DNA of 64,000 nucleotides from the NCBI GenBank assembly GCA_030035585.1, contig CM057464.1, positions 79,220,919 to 79,284,918 of the forward strand, in the 5' to 3' direction. Position numbers and translations under genes: made by a program. Source of the stretch: Dugong dugon. Lineage: Eukaryota > Chordata > Mammalia > Sirenia > Dugongidae. This document shows, piece by piece, positions 14,255 through 25,151 of the stretch; positions within the stretch are counted from its first letter, which is position 1, and each line of letters starts with the position of its first letter. The notes beneath the pieces are model-generated. The model did no database searches and was not told the DNA's origin. It saw nothing but the letters and a program-made list of their open reading frames with translations.

Positions 14255-14640
14255 TAATTATTTTAGTGCTGAAATTATCACAGATTTGCCTAGTGGGAGC
14301 CCCTTCAAGCTGACAGATTCCTGGGTTCATGTGATAAGCTCCCATAATTTTTTTGAGCACTTTATCTTTTTCTCATGTAACAGAATGTTCCAGGCTCTAT
14401 CCTATTGGGTCACAATGAGTTGGAACTGATTTGATGTCAATGAGTCTGGGTATTAGAGACCAAGTTCTGGGTGCTAGATATGTTCATTGCTACTAGGTTG
14501 TCTTTGCTTTCTTGGCCTTTTAGGCAGACAGAGATATGATATCTATGTACATATATACTCATATACATTCACATATAAACATAGAAACACATTCATGTAC
14601 ACATAAATACAGTGCAACTACTTGATAACTAAGTAGTATT
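14255..14640. mobile_element. Ancient L1M 3'UTR with an AfroSINE tail inside
   Basis: 'gcctagtgggagccccttca', 'ttgagcactttatctttttc' and 'caagttctgggtgctagata' match the old mammalian L1M 3'UTR as I know it, ending in a TA/CA-rich stretch. A 3' fragment of AfroSINE (about 14398-14448, 'gtcacaatgagttggaactg') interrupts it. Confidence 0.6.
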
Positions 14641-15363
14641 TCCAAAAACCCAATATTGTACAGTTTTATCTTTTTTAGTTGGATTTGCATTTAAAATATG
14701 CATGCTACTCTACTATACAGTAATAAATATCTATAGTTCATTTAAATCAAGTTCCTGAGGTGCTTTATTTACACCTTACATTTAACAAATGCATTTTATG
14801 GTAATAATACTTGTGAATATACCAAAGGATTTATGTATAACTCGAGACAATAAAATGGACATCAGTTGTGTGAGGAAAAGGTTGAAAATTTAGAGCCCTT
14901 TAGTTTGTGTTGTGAAGAGTGGTGGGAATATACCATAGCACCATGAAGGATACACCTTTGCTTTTAAAGTGCAAATTTTTCTTCCAAACCCGAAGGCTTC
15001 CCCCACGCTTTGCCATTTTCAGCACCTCCCTACCTTGGATGCAGTAACTGCTTATTTCAGCACACCTACTTAATCACTTTAAATTGAACAAGATCTCCAG
15101 TGAAGAATCTCCAGGATGCTACTAAATCATCCTGTTTCCAGTGGTAGACCTCGAGATTTCTAAAATAAATGAACTCCCATGAGTTCCTCACAATGGACTC
15201 GAAGCATATTCTGTTCTATAAGTAAATACGTAAATTTCTATTTCCATATCCTATAAATTTATGAGATTACTGTATATTTACCACAGATGTACATCAGCTT
15301 TGATCTCAACAAATTACAGATTTAGGACTCTCAATTTTATGTCTTTAATAAAAAACATTTTGA

Positions 15364-15425
15364 CAGCTGGTTAGAGCATGGTGCTAATAACACCAAGATT
15401 GCGGGTTCAGTCTCCATACAGGCCA
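15364..15425 (+). pseudogene. tRNA-Ile(AAT) fragment, 5'-truncated
   Basis: The stretch follows tRNA-Ile(AAU) from the D-stem to the acceptor 3' strand: 'ctggttagagcatggtgct', an anticodon loop CTAATAA with anticodon AAT, 'gcgggttcagtctccataca' covering the T arm (B-box), and terminal GGCCA. The first ~12 bases of the gene (GGCC.. acceptor strand) are missing and several stem bases differ, so it cannot form the cloverleaf. There is no T-run terminator directly after it. It ends 13 bp before an AfroSINE (15439). A tRNA retropseudogene or a remnant of a tRNA-headed SINE would both fit. Confidence 0.8.
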
Positions 15426-15438
15426 TCATGGACTTTAA

Positions 15439-15631
15439 GGAGTCCCTGGGTGGCGCAAATGGTTATGTGAAAGGTTGACAGTTTGAACTCACCGAGAGGT
15501 GCCTCGAAAGACAGATCTGGCATCTGCTTCCAGAAAGTTAACAGCTTTGAAAATCTATGGAGCAGTTCTACTCTGCAAACATGGGGTTGCCATGAGTCAG
15601 AATTGACTCAGTGGCAACTAACAACAACAAT
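15439..15631 (+). mobile_element. AfroSINE, long form
   Basis: Head 'ggagtccctgggtggcgcaa', internal 'agatctggcatctgcttcca', tail 'cagtggcaactaacaacaac'. A small deletion removes the 'aagcactcagctgctaac' region. Confidence 0.94.
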
Positions 15632-15922
15632 GTCGTGCTCTACCATCACTACCTTCTGTCCAGTTAGTAGAAAAAAAGAGATAAGGACAATTTAAGACTT
15701 TTTATGGCATTTGTTAATCTGTTGTTTGCCTTTAGTTCTATGGATAAGTGCATACGAACTCACTGTGGCTTCTTGGCTTGTAAATGCTCCTTCTAAAACT
15801 TTATCACAAGATTTAAATGGATAGACAAGAACTTTTTCCATCTTTAATTTTGTGAAGTCTTAAGATTTTACTTCTCCATTTCAACTTTTAGTTGTCTGAC
15901 AAATTTTAGATTAACTAAGTAT

Positions 15923-17026
15923 CTGTTGCTGTCAAGTCGATTCCAACTCATAGCAACCCTATAGAACAGAGTACAACTGCCCCACAGGGTTTCCAAGGCT
16001 GTAATTTTTAAGGAGAAGAGGGAAAAGATTACACCGCTTGTCTGTCAGTTTGCCATACTGTGATGGCTTGCATGTTGCTGTGATACTGGAAGCTTTGCCA
16101 CCTATATTTCAAATACCAGCAGGGTCACCCATAGTGGACAGGTTTCAGTGGAGCTTCCAGACTAAGACAGACTAGGAAGAAGAAGGACGTGGCAGTCTAC
16201 TTCTGAAAAAATTGGTCACTGAAAACCTTATGAATAGCAGCAGAACATTGTCTGATACAGTGCCAGAAAATGAGCCCTTCACATTGGAAGGCACTCAAAA
16301 TGCGACTGGGGAAGAGCTGCCTCCTCAAAGTAGAGTCGACTTTAATGACGTGGATGGAGTCAGACTTTTGGGACCTTCATTTCCTGATATGGTATGACGC
16401 AAAATGAGAAGAAACAGCTGCAAACATCCATTAATAATTGAAAAATGGAATGTACGAACTATGACTCTAGGAAAATTGGAAGTTGTCAAAAATGAAATGG
16501 AACGCATAAACATCCATATCCTAGGCGTTAGTGAGCTGAAATGAACTGTTATTGGCCATTTTGGATCAGACAATGATACAGTCTACTACGCTGGGAATGA
16601 AAAATTTAAGAGGAATGGCATTGCATTGTCAAAAAGAACATTTCAAGATCTATCCTGAAGTACAATGTTGTCAGTGATGATAATATCCAAACACCTACAA
16701 GGAAGACCAGTTTATAAGACTATTATTCAAATTTATGCACCAATCACTAAGGCCAAAGTTGAAGAAACTGAAGATTTTTACCAACTTCTGCAGTCTGAAA
16801 TTGATCATATATGCAATCAAGATGCGTTGATAATCACTAGTGATTGGAATGCGAAAGCTGGAAACAAGAAGGATCAGTAGTTGGAACCAACTCGACAGCA
16901 CCTAACAACAACAATCTTTAGGGAAGTAGACTCCCAAATCTTTCTCCTGTGGGGTAGTTAGTGGGTTCAAACCACTGCCCGGCAGTTAGAAGTCGAGTGC
17001 TTAGCCACTGAACTACCAGGGCGCCT
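15923..17026 (-). mobile_element. AfroSINE split by an RTE insertion
   Basis: Antisense AfroSINE in two halves, 15923-16016 ('gttgctgtcaagtcgattcc', 'ccccacagggtttccaaggc') and 16927-17026 ('gtgggttcaaaccactgccc', 'accagggcgcc'). The whole is bracketed by a 12-bp target-site duplication: 'ttaactaagtat' at 15911-15922 and 'ttaacgaagtat' at 17027-17038 (11/12). The RTE at 16017-16912 inserted later. Confidence 0.93.
16017..16912 (+). mobile_element. Internally deleted RTE LINE
   Basis: Contains the RTE 5' region ('tctgtcagtttgccatactg', 'gcaaacatccattaataatt') and the start of the APE endonuclease frame (ITSDWNAKAGNKKDQ at about 16832-16880). It then jumps straight to the 3' tail 'ttggaaccaactcgacagca' plus CAACAA. 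Roughly 2.3 kb carrying the rest of the endonuclease and all RT is absent. Probable duplications of host SINE sequence flank it: 'aatttttaaggagaag' (16001-16020 region) and 'aatctttagggaag' (16913-16926). Confidence 0.9.
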
Positions 17027-18679
17027 TTAACGAAGTATACATCCTGTTATAACAAAAATGGAAGATACACACCCTCTCTTTGCTGGAGGCATGGATTATT
17101 GTCACAGTCTCTTGGGAGTTGTGTGAATGAGCTATTGAACCTGTCGGCTAATTGCTAACAGAAGGAATGGTTAAGTAACAATTATTGAAAAAATAGAATC
17201 ACCCCTTTAGGCAGGCTTTCCTCAGCACCCAGATGTATAATGCTAAACAACTCTATTTAATGGCTTAAATCATTTAGTTATTTGGGTGGATATTCTGATC
17301 TAAATGATTTCTGGAGACACATGAGGATGGAGTGTTTCTTCAAAATTAAGTATTTTATAAAACTACATGATTGTTTTATGATAAGTTAGAGACATCTGGT
17401 TATTCCAGTTATCAAAATTTTCTAGGATATGGTATTCTACTCCATATTTTGTGGAGCAGAACCTAGGGGTTTTAATTGAGCATTTGAACAGATGCCAAGT
17501 TAAACTTTTTAATTTTCATAATAAGACATCAACTTTGTCACCTATAAATCTGGAAAGTAAATCATATAGTGCTTCTTTCAATCAATAATGAGAATAGCTA
17601 GACTGCCACAGGAATCTTAATTAAAAAAATTTTTTTGCTATGCTTTAAATATCAAAAATTTAGCTGACAAAATTGATATCCAAGGGTAATGCTCTAAGAA
17701 AAATGTTAAATAATTATTTCTCTAGACAATTGACTAAGTATTACCTCAGTAACATGCCAGATTGTTAGAAGCTACTTCATTAATTCAACTTATGACATAA
17801 ATATCTTTACAGAACTATAACTTAGTATTGTGCCTGTAGCCTTTTTGGTCTCAATATAAGAAACGGCCATATGCATAATGTCTCTTCATTTTCTGTAAAA
17901 TTGTCTTCAAAGATAACATATTACGCTGTTTGATTTTTTTTTTTTTTTTTGGTAAATTGAAGCTTGCTCAGTACATTTTTATTTGAGGTCAGTGCCAAGG
18001 CACAGTTTTCTATCTTTGGTGTGATGACTGGTATGCCTTGTTTTATTAAGCAATAAGTGAGTAGTAACCTGCTGTATTTTATGCTTTACTTAGACTTCTG
18101 GAAAACTCAGAACAAGTTTTGCATTCAGTTACCTTTCCCTTCTTTTCTATGTTCTTATCTTTAAGGGTGGGGGAGGGCATATTTTCTCTTTCTACTTCTA
18201 TCTTGGCTTCTTTTTAAACATATGTATCTTTTAGTGGGAGCTCTTTCATATGCTATTTGGAAGTGGCATAATAAAATCAGCCATTGAGTCGGGCAAATTG
18301 AATAGGAAGAATTATGGCCGTTTCTGGAATCTCAAAGACTTATTTTGAGAAGGTTCTGGGAGTCTCTGTTGATCATGTGCACGTGTCATCCAGGTTTTAA
18401 ACCTCGAATAATCATTTGCTTCACAAATGTTGACTGAGTGCCATCTATATAAAAGGCACACCCTCCAGCTCAGTAAACAAGTCTTGACAGTTTTTTAATC
18501 CAGTGTTCCTCATATCAGTCTCTTCTTTTTTGTTCTCACAGGTGTTTTATAATAATTCAGACCTTTACCTGGCATACATTTCCTTTTCAGATGAAGGGGT
18601 TACTCAGATTTGCAAGTCCACCCGTCCATGCTTTGCAGGATTTGCTAAACTGGCTTCAGTCTTAGGAAAGCTACCTCCC

Positions 18680-18990
18680 CATTCCATATGAGTCTACCCA
18701 AATTTTACCCATCTTTTGAAAGCTAGTTCAATTCCATCTCTTCCTAATGCCTTTTTAGGTCCTGCTTACCAGAAGCAATGCACTTATTGTGCCATTTATC
18801 TGTCAATCAAAGCATTCAATGCCCTGGGATATTTCTTCCTCATATCCTTGAACTGTTTAAATTATATACTTTAATTTTGCCTGGTCTCCATCTAAATGTT
18901 ACCTCTTTGAAAGGAGACACCTTATCTTATAGTGCTTTGGATCTTTCTACATTGTCTGGTGAATGGTTGCTTAATAAATGCTTTTTAAAA
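18680..18990 (+). mobile_element. L2-like 3' end
   Basis: 'ctccatctaaatgttacctc', 'gagacaccttatcttatagt' and terminal 'ttgcttaataaatg' resemble the 3' end of the ancient LINE L2. Strongly diverged. Confidence 0.4.
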
Positions 18991-19021
18991 TTTAATAATC
19001 TGTTATGATTCTGTAGAGAAT

Positions 19022-19535
19022 GAGCATTTTTTAAATAATTTTATTGTGGTAAAACATGTATAACACAAAACTTGCCATCTTAACTATTTTTAAATGTACA
19101 ATTCAGTGACATTAATTACATTAATCATATTGTGCAATCATTGTCACTATTTCCAAAATGTTTCATCACCCCGAAACAGAAAATTTTAAGCAATAACTCC
19201 CCACTTCCACCTCCCCGCAGCTCCTTGTAACCACTAATAACCTTTTGTTAGGCTATGTATTTTCCTATTCTAGATATTTCATATAAGTAGGATCATATAA
19301 TATTTGTCCTTTTGTGTCTGACTTATTTCACTCAGCATAATGTTTTCAAGATTCATCCATGTCATAGATTGTGTCAGAACTTCATTTCTCTTTATGGCTG
19401 AATAATATTCTATTGTACATACGTACCACATTTTGTTTATCCATTCATCTGTCAAGCATTTGAGTGTTTTCCTCTTTTTGGCTATTGTGAATAAGTACTG
19501 TCTCTTAAAAAAATACATTGAATTTGGTCATTTTG
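19022..19535 (-). mobile_element. Old L1M 3' end
   Basis: Antisense: 'ttttattgtggtaaaacatg', 'aaatgtacaattcagtgaca', 'atttcactcagcataatgtt' and 'ggctgaataatattctattg' are hallmark antisense L1 3'UTR/ORF2-end blocks. The minus strand keeps a short frame with WNVCTIEYYSAIKRNEVL-like residues near 19380-19430. Confidence 0.88.
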
Positions 19536-19630
19536 CCAGGTTTTTGTCTATTATATTGGTCATGATAGTTTGAATTTTTTTTCCACATCTTTTATATATT
19601 AAAAAAAAAAAAGGCTTTTTAAAATGTTAT

Positions 19631-19826
19631 TTTGTTGTGTGCCATCAAGTTGATTTCAACTCATAGCGACCCTATAGGACAGAGCAGAACTGCTCCATAG
19701 GGTTTCCCAGGCTGTAATATTTATGGGAGCAGATTGCCAGGTCTTTTCTCCCATGGAGACACTGGTGGGTTTGAACTGCCGACCTTTCAGTTAGCAGCTG
19801 AGTGCTTAACCATTGCGCTATCAGGA
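19631..19826 (-). mobile_element. AfroSINE, long form
   Basis: Antisense full-length copy: 'ttgtgtgccatcaagttgat' tail, 'ctgctccatagggtttccca', 'cagattgccaggtcttttct', 'gtttgaactgccgacctttc', ending 'gcgctatcagga'. Confidence 0.95.
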
Positions 19827-21845
19827 AGTTTAAAATATTTTAACTTAAGAATTTATTTAAAACCAATCAATACTTTTAAAACAAAAATGGTCAACATATC
19901 TTATCTATGTGGACACAGCTTACGTTTAACACAAGTATATAACCTGACATTTGTTACTTTCCTTTGCAGGAGGTGGCTAATATTTATGGATTGAAGGTTA
20001 TGTGTCAGGCATTGTGCTGGCCTCTTTTGGTTCGTTGACCTCTCATCAAGACTTTTATAGGGGTGTGCTAGGAGACTCTTAGGATAATTCTGTCTCTTGA
20101 CAATTTGCCTTGTGATAGCCCTTGGTCACTAGAAGGGTATGGTTACTGGTAAACTGGGGCTTTTGTATTTCCTCAAGATAAATGATGTAGACGTTCACAG
20201 AGGAAGAAAAGAAGTAATGAGATACTCTCCAATCGTTATATCTTCCACTACGGTCATGAGAATTTTAGTTTGCCATTTTGTAATATCACTATTAAACACT
20301 AAAGGAAGCCTTCCTCTCAGAATCCCAAATGAGAAAGGAAAGTGGTTGGATCTCATCACTGTCAACCATCTTGGGTTAAAAGAAGGTGTGCAGATATCCC
20401 TCAGGGGAAGTAGGGACCAAATCTGTCCATGGAACTTGATTGTAGGGAACCATTTTTGTCTGCCTTCTTAAAATTTGGGGAATGGGGTGCGGGGAGACAG
20501 GGTATTTATAGCCGAACATGTAAAACATTTCAAGGGAGGAAACTTTAGGAATATGGAGCTGAAAATCCAGATGAGTGCTTTCTGTTTATTAGTTAATGTT
20601 ATCTTGAATAGAAAATGAAAAGGACTTTGTTGTAGAAAAATCTCTCATAGATATCTGTCTTTTAGGGTTTTTAACCTTTCCCTCACAGCCTAACAAACAA
20701 TGTTAATAATTAATTAAGGACTTGACAAGGAGAATGGAATTTCTCTGGACTTTGGACAAAAATTCCAAACCTGAGATTGTTTAATATCCTCATTTCACAC
20801 ATGAGAAACCCGATGCTCAGGGAAGTTCAGCTATAAAATTTGAGAGGGAGAGAATTTAGTGCACATGTAACCACATTCTCTTTAATTATCACGATGGGAT
20901 TAAAAGTAGGGAAATAAGCAAAGACTAAAGTTCAGCTTTTTTTTCTTCCTATGAAGAAAATATGTGTATTAACTTCTGTATTCCTACATGGCCAAAAGCT
21001 CCTGAAAATGAACAGCTGAAAGCAGGTGAACATAGTAATGCTCAGTTGTGCTATGGACCCATTTCTCTATTAAGAAAACTAAAAACTTGGCAGAAAATCA
21101 TCCCATCTGTTGGGATGGCTTGAGGAATTAAACTTTCTCCATGAGTTTGAATTAATTTCAGTGGAAATCAGGAACTGGCTGGATCATAAAGTATCCTTGG
21201 CATCAGGAAGAACACATAAGTGGTTTGAAAATTTTCCCATTTCACTCAAAATGCCAGCATGTGCATGGGTTTCTTTACTTTAGGCAATGAGAAATGAGTG
21301 AAAAGAAAATTGTATTATGGGATGGAAAGAATATAAGAAAAATGGAAATATTTTCAATATTTGCTAGCCTAAAAGTTAAAAACTTACTCATTGAGGATTC
21401 AAATTTGACTAAATGTCAAAATGTGCAGTAGCTAAAATTTAGTTGTATTAAAACTAAACTGGGGGAAAAAATTCATAAATATATAGAAAACAATAAGTTG
21501 AGAGATTTTATGATTCAGGAAAGGTTATATGTATAGCTGGAAATCATAAATTCTAACAAGAAAGACAGCTGTAACATTAGAGAAATGAGAAAATGAGCAA
21601 GATTTGAGTGTAAAAGAAGAGAAGCTGGATGTTTATAAAGTCTCACAATTGTCTTTCTCACAAAATATTTCTGAACCGGAAGTCTGATAGAATAGTTTAA
21701 TGATTACCCTGGATTGTGAAATACTCTATAGCCCAGTTAAGCTTGTAATTCTTTCCTTTTTAAACTAAGATCAATAAGACTTGTGAAATACTCGATTCAG
21801 ATGCTATTCTTGCTGACAACCCTTCTTCGTCTTTGAATTTTTAAA

Positions 21846-22236
21846 TTTTTTTCCATTGTGCTTTAGTTGAAAACTTACAGAGCAAATTCGTTTCTCATTA
21901 ATACACAAATTGTATTGTGACATTGGTTGCCAACCCCACAATGTGTCAACACTCTCCCCTTCTTGACCTCGGATTCCCCATTTCCATTTGTCTGATTTTC
22001 CTATCCCTTCCTTCCTTCTTGTCTTTGCTTTGGGCTGGTGTGCCCGTTCAGTCTCACATACATGGTTGAACTATGTGTGTTATTGTTTGTTTTGTAGGCC
22101 TGTCTAATCTTTGGCTGAAGGGTGAACTTCAGGAGTGACTTCAGTACTGAGTAAAAAGGGTGTCTGGGGGCCATACTCTCAGGGTTTCTCTGGTCTCGGT
22201 CAGACCAGTAAGGCTTTTCTCAGTTTGAGTTTTTAA
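21846..22236 (-). mobile_element. Afrotherian-type L1 3'UTR, 5'-truncated
   Basis: Antisense 3'UTR of the L1 lineage common in this window: 'ttccattgtgctttagttga', 'gtgacattggttgccaaccc', 'ggcctgtctaatctttggct', 'ccatactctcagggtttctc'. No ORF2 part. An AfroSINE follows 20 bp later. Confidence 0.85.
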
Positions 22237-22255
22237 AGCTGTTTTAGTGCCCTCT

Positions 22256-22450
22256 GGAATGCCTGGGTGACACAAATGGTTAAATGCTTGGCTACTAGCT
22301 GAAAGGTTGGTGGTTCAGATTCACCCAGAGGTGCTTGGAAGAAAGACCCAGAGATCTGCTTCCAAAAGATCACAGCCATAAAAACTCCGTGGAGCAGTTC
22401 TACTCTGTACTCATGGGGACACTATGAGTTGGAATCAGCTTCATGACAAC
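22256..22450 (+). mobile_element. AfroSINE, long form
   Basis: Head 'tgcctgggtgacacaaatgg', 'agctgaaaggttggtggttc', internal 'agagatctgcttccaaaaga', tail 'gagttggaatcagcttcatg' then a T-run. Confidence 0.95.
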
Positions 22451-22913
22451 TGTTTTTTTTTTCGGTAGGGCCCTCAGGGTTTTTAAAAAATACACATCTG
22501 AGCTAGTTCCTGGTTCAGACAGTGTGATCTTTGTGGATTTTTGCTCTTTAGGAAGTAGTCTCAGATATTTTGAATCACTTTCGGTGGTGGCTGTGACCCT
22601 AAAACCACTGGATTCAAATGGTCCGCTGATGGTTCACTTACCACAGCACTGCAACTCAGTGGAATTCAAAAGGACTTCGGGTTGGGGGCATAAATGACAA
22701 GAAAGTATATCAACCAAGAATGTTTTTAAAATGAGTTTTGTTTCTTTCAACTATAAGGGTAACAGATGGGTGAAATCAGAATTTCACTACTTACAATACT
22801 GGGGTAGAAAATTTCCCCATGCTACTCCTGTCCTTAGAGACATACCATTTTAAAATACAGACGACTGTTCAAAATACTGGGGCAAGAATATTTTATTAGC
22901 CAGTTTTGCCTGC

Positions 22914-22961
22914 CATGTTGTTAGTTGCTGTTGAGTTGATTCTGACTCATGGCAATTGAAC
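22914..22961 (-). mobile_element. AfroSINE/RTE 3' tail fragment
   Basis: Only the antisense tail is present: 'ttgttagttgctgttgagtt' and 'gattctgactcatggcaatt'. SINE and RTE share this tail, so the parent cannot be told. Confidence 0.75.
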
Positions 22962-23034
22962 ATACGAATTTCCACTTAAATTATTTTTTTATGTGACTGC
23001 TAGATATTATATTTTGATTACAAATATAACCAAT

Positions 23035-23200
23035 GTGATGTAATGGGAAGCTAACTGGGTTGGCAGTAGGAAGATTTAAATTCTCGTCCCTGTTCTGCCA
23101 TAGTTTTATGCCTTGATTTTTACATCTTTCAAATGAGGATTTGAGACTGGAGTGATTTTTAGTGCTCTTTTCAACCCTAATGTTGGGTAACGTAATGAAA
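23035..23200 (+). mobile_element. MIR SINE
   Basis: 'gtaatgggaagctaactggg', 'aaattctcgtccctgttctg', 'tttcaaatgaggatttgaga' and 'gtgctcttttcaaccctaat' follow the MIR consensus from the core to the 3' region. Confidence 0.65.
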
Positions 23201-23444
23201 TATAAATATTAATTTTGAAGTTATTCAGTTTTTAACAACTAGATTGTCCACTTATTAGGCTTTCTAAGCCAACTGGAGTATAATAGTTGTTGATAAATAT
23301 GCTACCTTTAGATGGTCAGAATCTGTGCTATATTTACTTAAGGAATGGCTAATATGAGGGACTGCTAAGATGTAGAAATAAAGTGTTTTGAACTTGATGA
23401 TGGTCTTGTAGTGCTTATGTTTATTAACTAATTATTAAGCACCT

Positions 23445-23592
23445 ACTAATAATTGGAGTGGGAATTAGAAGACTTGATTCTGAGACTTTTGGCACATCAT
23501 TTAATCTCTCTTAGCATTAGTTTCCTCATTTATAAATTGATATCATTGGACTAGGGAATGATTTGTAATGTTCTATACAGTTCTATGATTCT
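23445..23592 (+). mobile_element. MIR SINE
   Basis: 'gtttcctcatttataaattg', 'atcattggactagggaatga' and 'ttctatacagttctatgatt' follow the 3' half of MIR. Confidence 0.65.
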
Positions 23593-24699
23593 ACACCCCT
23601 GAAACCCCCCTTACACCAATGATAATGAGTAGTAGGTAGGGAAAACCTGGACATACATGGAAAAAATGCCCAAGAATTTAGAGAACTTTTCTATTATCTT
23701 TGGTAGGGTCCATTTGGCCATGAATGAATGTATGTGCCTGCATTTTAAATAGGTCAGTTTTTACATATTGATCATCTTTATATATACATGATTAAAAAAT
23801 GATTTACACTTTTATAGCTTTTTTTGCAATTTACAAAGGGAATTCAAATACATGACCTCATTTGGTCCTCCTAGCATCACTGGTGTTAGCTGAGGGGTAG
23901 TCCATGATGAGTTTGTGCTATTTGGCTGCAGGAGAGCAGTAGGGAATGACATTGGTCCATCACTGTCTAGGAGGGAGGGAGTAGGACTGCTCTGTTACAC
24001 TCCTCTCTCCCTACCCTACCTTGTGATATGGAGGAAACCCAGCAGTTTTTTTACAAACTAGGGATTAAAGGGGAGATGCCTTAGCTCTAAGTGTATTCCT
24101 AGCACTAGCTACAGCCCAGGTGGGGGGCACCCAAGAGATTGCTGGGCTTTATCAGAGGCATTACTGTAATGTGAACAGTGGTAAGGACCTTAGCAATCAT
24201 AAAGGAACAGGGAAGAACAGTGAAGCAGATGAGACACAGAAAACTGAAAACTTCTTATTATCCCTACTGACTTGGGTTATTTCACGTCTCAAATTTCTCC
24301 TATTCTCCTCTGGAACTGACATAGCTGCCTGGTGATACTCCTGATAGTTTTGAGTAAGATGGAAGGTCCAGAGAGACAAACTTAAAAATAGAGACTTGTT
24401 CTGGAACTCAGTTTTTAACATAAACTCACTGGATTCAACTGTATTTATCACAAAACATCTAAAAGAACTAGATTAAATGAGCAGAGTTATTTGGAGTTAA
24501 TAGATTAAAACAATTCTAAAAAATAAGCTGCATTTTTGTACCACTGAATTTTGAGTACTGTCTTATTTGTAAAATAAAACGTCAAATATATCAGGGAAAG
24601 AAGATAGTGGACTTTACTACTATTACATATCTTTTGTTTTCCAGAAGGGAAACTAAGTTAAATTGTTGGACAGCAAAATGAGTTGAAACTCGGCCTCAC

Positions 24700-24872
24700 C
24701 TTGTTCACAGTAGATTCCAGTAGTTCCTAAAGGACAGTAGCAGGTGTACCCATCAGGCAATGAAACACAGGTTGCTCCTTTGCTACACTGGTGTGGAGGG
24801 TCGTGCTCAGGATCACAGGTGGAAACAGTCTCTGTGCAGAATGCTCCTTTCCACCCAGTGGGACAGTCACAG
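24700..24872 (-). CDS. EYS: EYS exon, EGF-like repeat (partial gene)
   Basis: Internal coding exon of EYS upstream of the LamG exon at 1561-1722. On the minus strand a pyrimidine tract and AG (24874-24873) precede it and GTGAGG (24699-24694) follows it. Length is 173 bp, entering in phase 2 and leaving in phase 1. It encodes the end of one EGF repeat (CDCPTGWKGAFC) and then a complete six-cysteine EGF repeat, with C-x8-C-x5-C spacing first and YTCYCPLGTTGIYC closing it. This matches human EYS as I remember it. The final CAA-G gives Gln plus the first base of an Ala codon, completed by the next exon. I did not find the 21-residue alternative segment that some human isoforms carry at this junction. 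No stop or frameshift is present, so the exon looks functional. Confidence 0.94.
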
Positions 24873-24950
24873 CTGTAGGTTGAGAAAGCAGACAGCATGA
24901 TTTGAGCATTAGAGCAGAGATGGATATACACTTGTGTATCATCATGACAA

Positions 24951-25151
24951 GGAACCTTGGTGGTGCAAATGCTTAAGTGCTCAGCTGCTAATCAAAAGGT
25001 TGGTGATTCAGACCTACCTAGTGGCTCCACGTGAGAAAGACCTGGCAATCTGCCTCCATAAAAATTACAGCCAGGAAAATCCTATGGGGTAGTTCTACTC
25101 TGTACCATATGGGGTTACTATGAGTCCAAAATGACTTGATGGCACACAACA
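24951..25151 (+). mobile_element. AfroSINE, long form
   Basis: Head 'ggaaccttggtggtgcaaat', 'cagctgctaatcaaaaggtt', internal 'agacctggcaatctgcctcc', tail 'gacttgatggcacacaacat'. It lies 78 bp upstream of the EYS EGF exon acceptor, on the opposite strand to the gene. Confidence 0.95.

Noticed and set aside
15364..15425. Functional tRNA-Ile gene
   Set aside because: The 5' acceptor strand and start of the D-arm are missing and stem pairs are broken.
20139..20471. 110-aa plus-strand ORF in a repeat-poor stretch
   Set aside because: No domain or splice context recognised, and the length is not unusual for chance in this much sequence. A conservation check would settle it.
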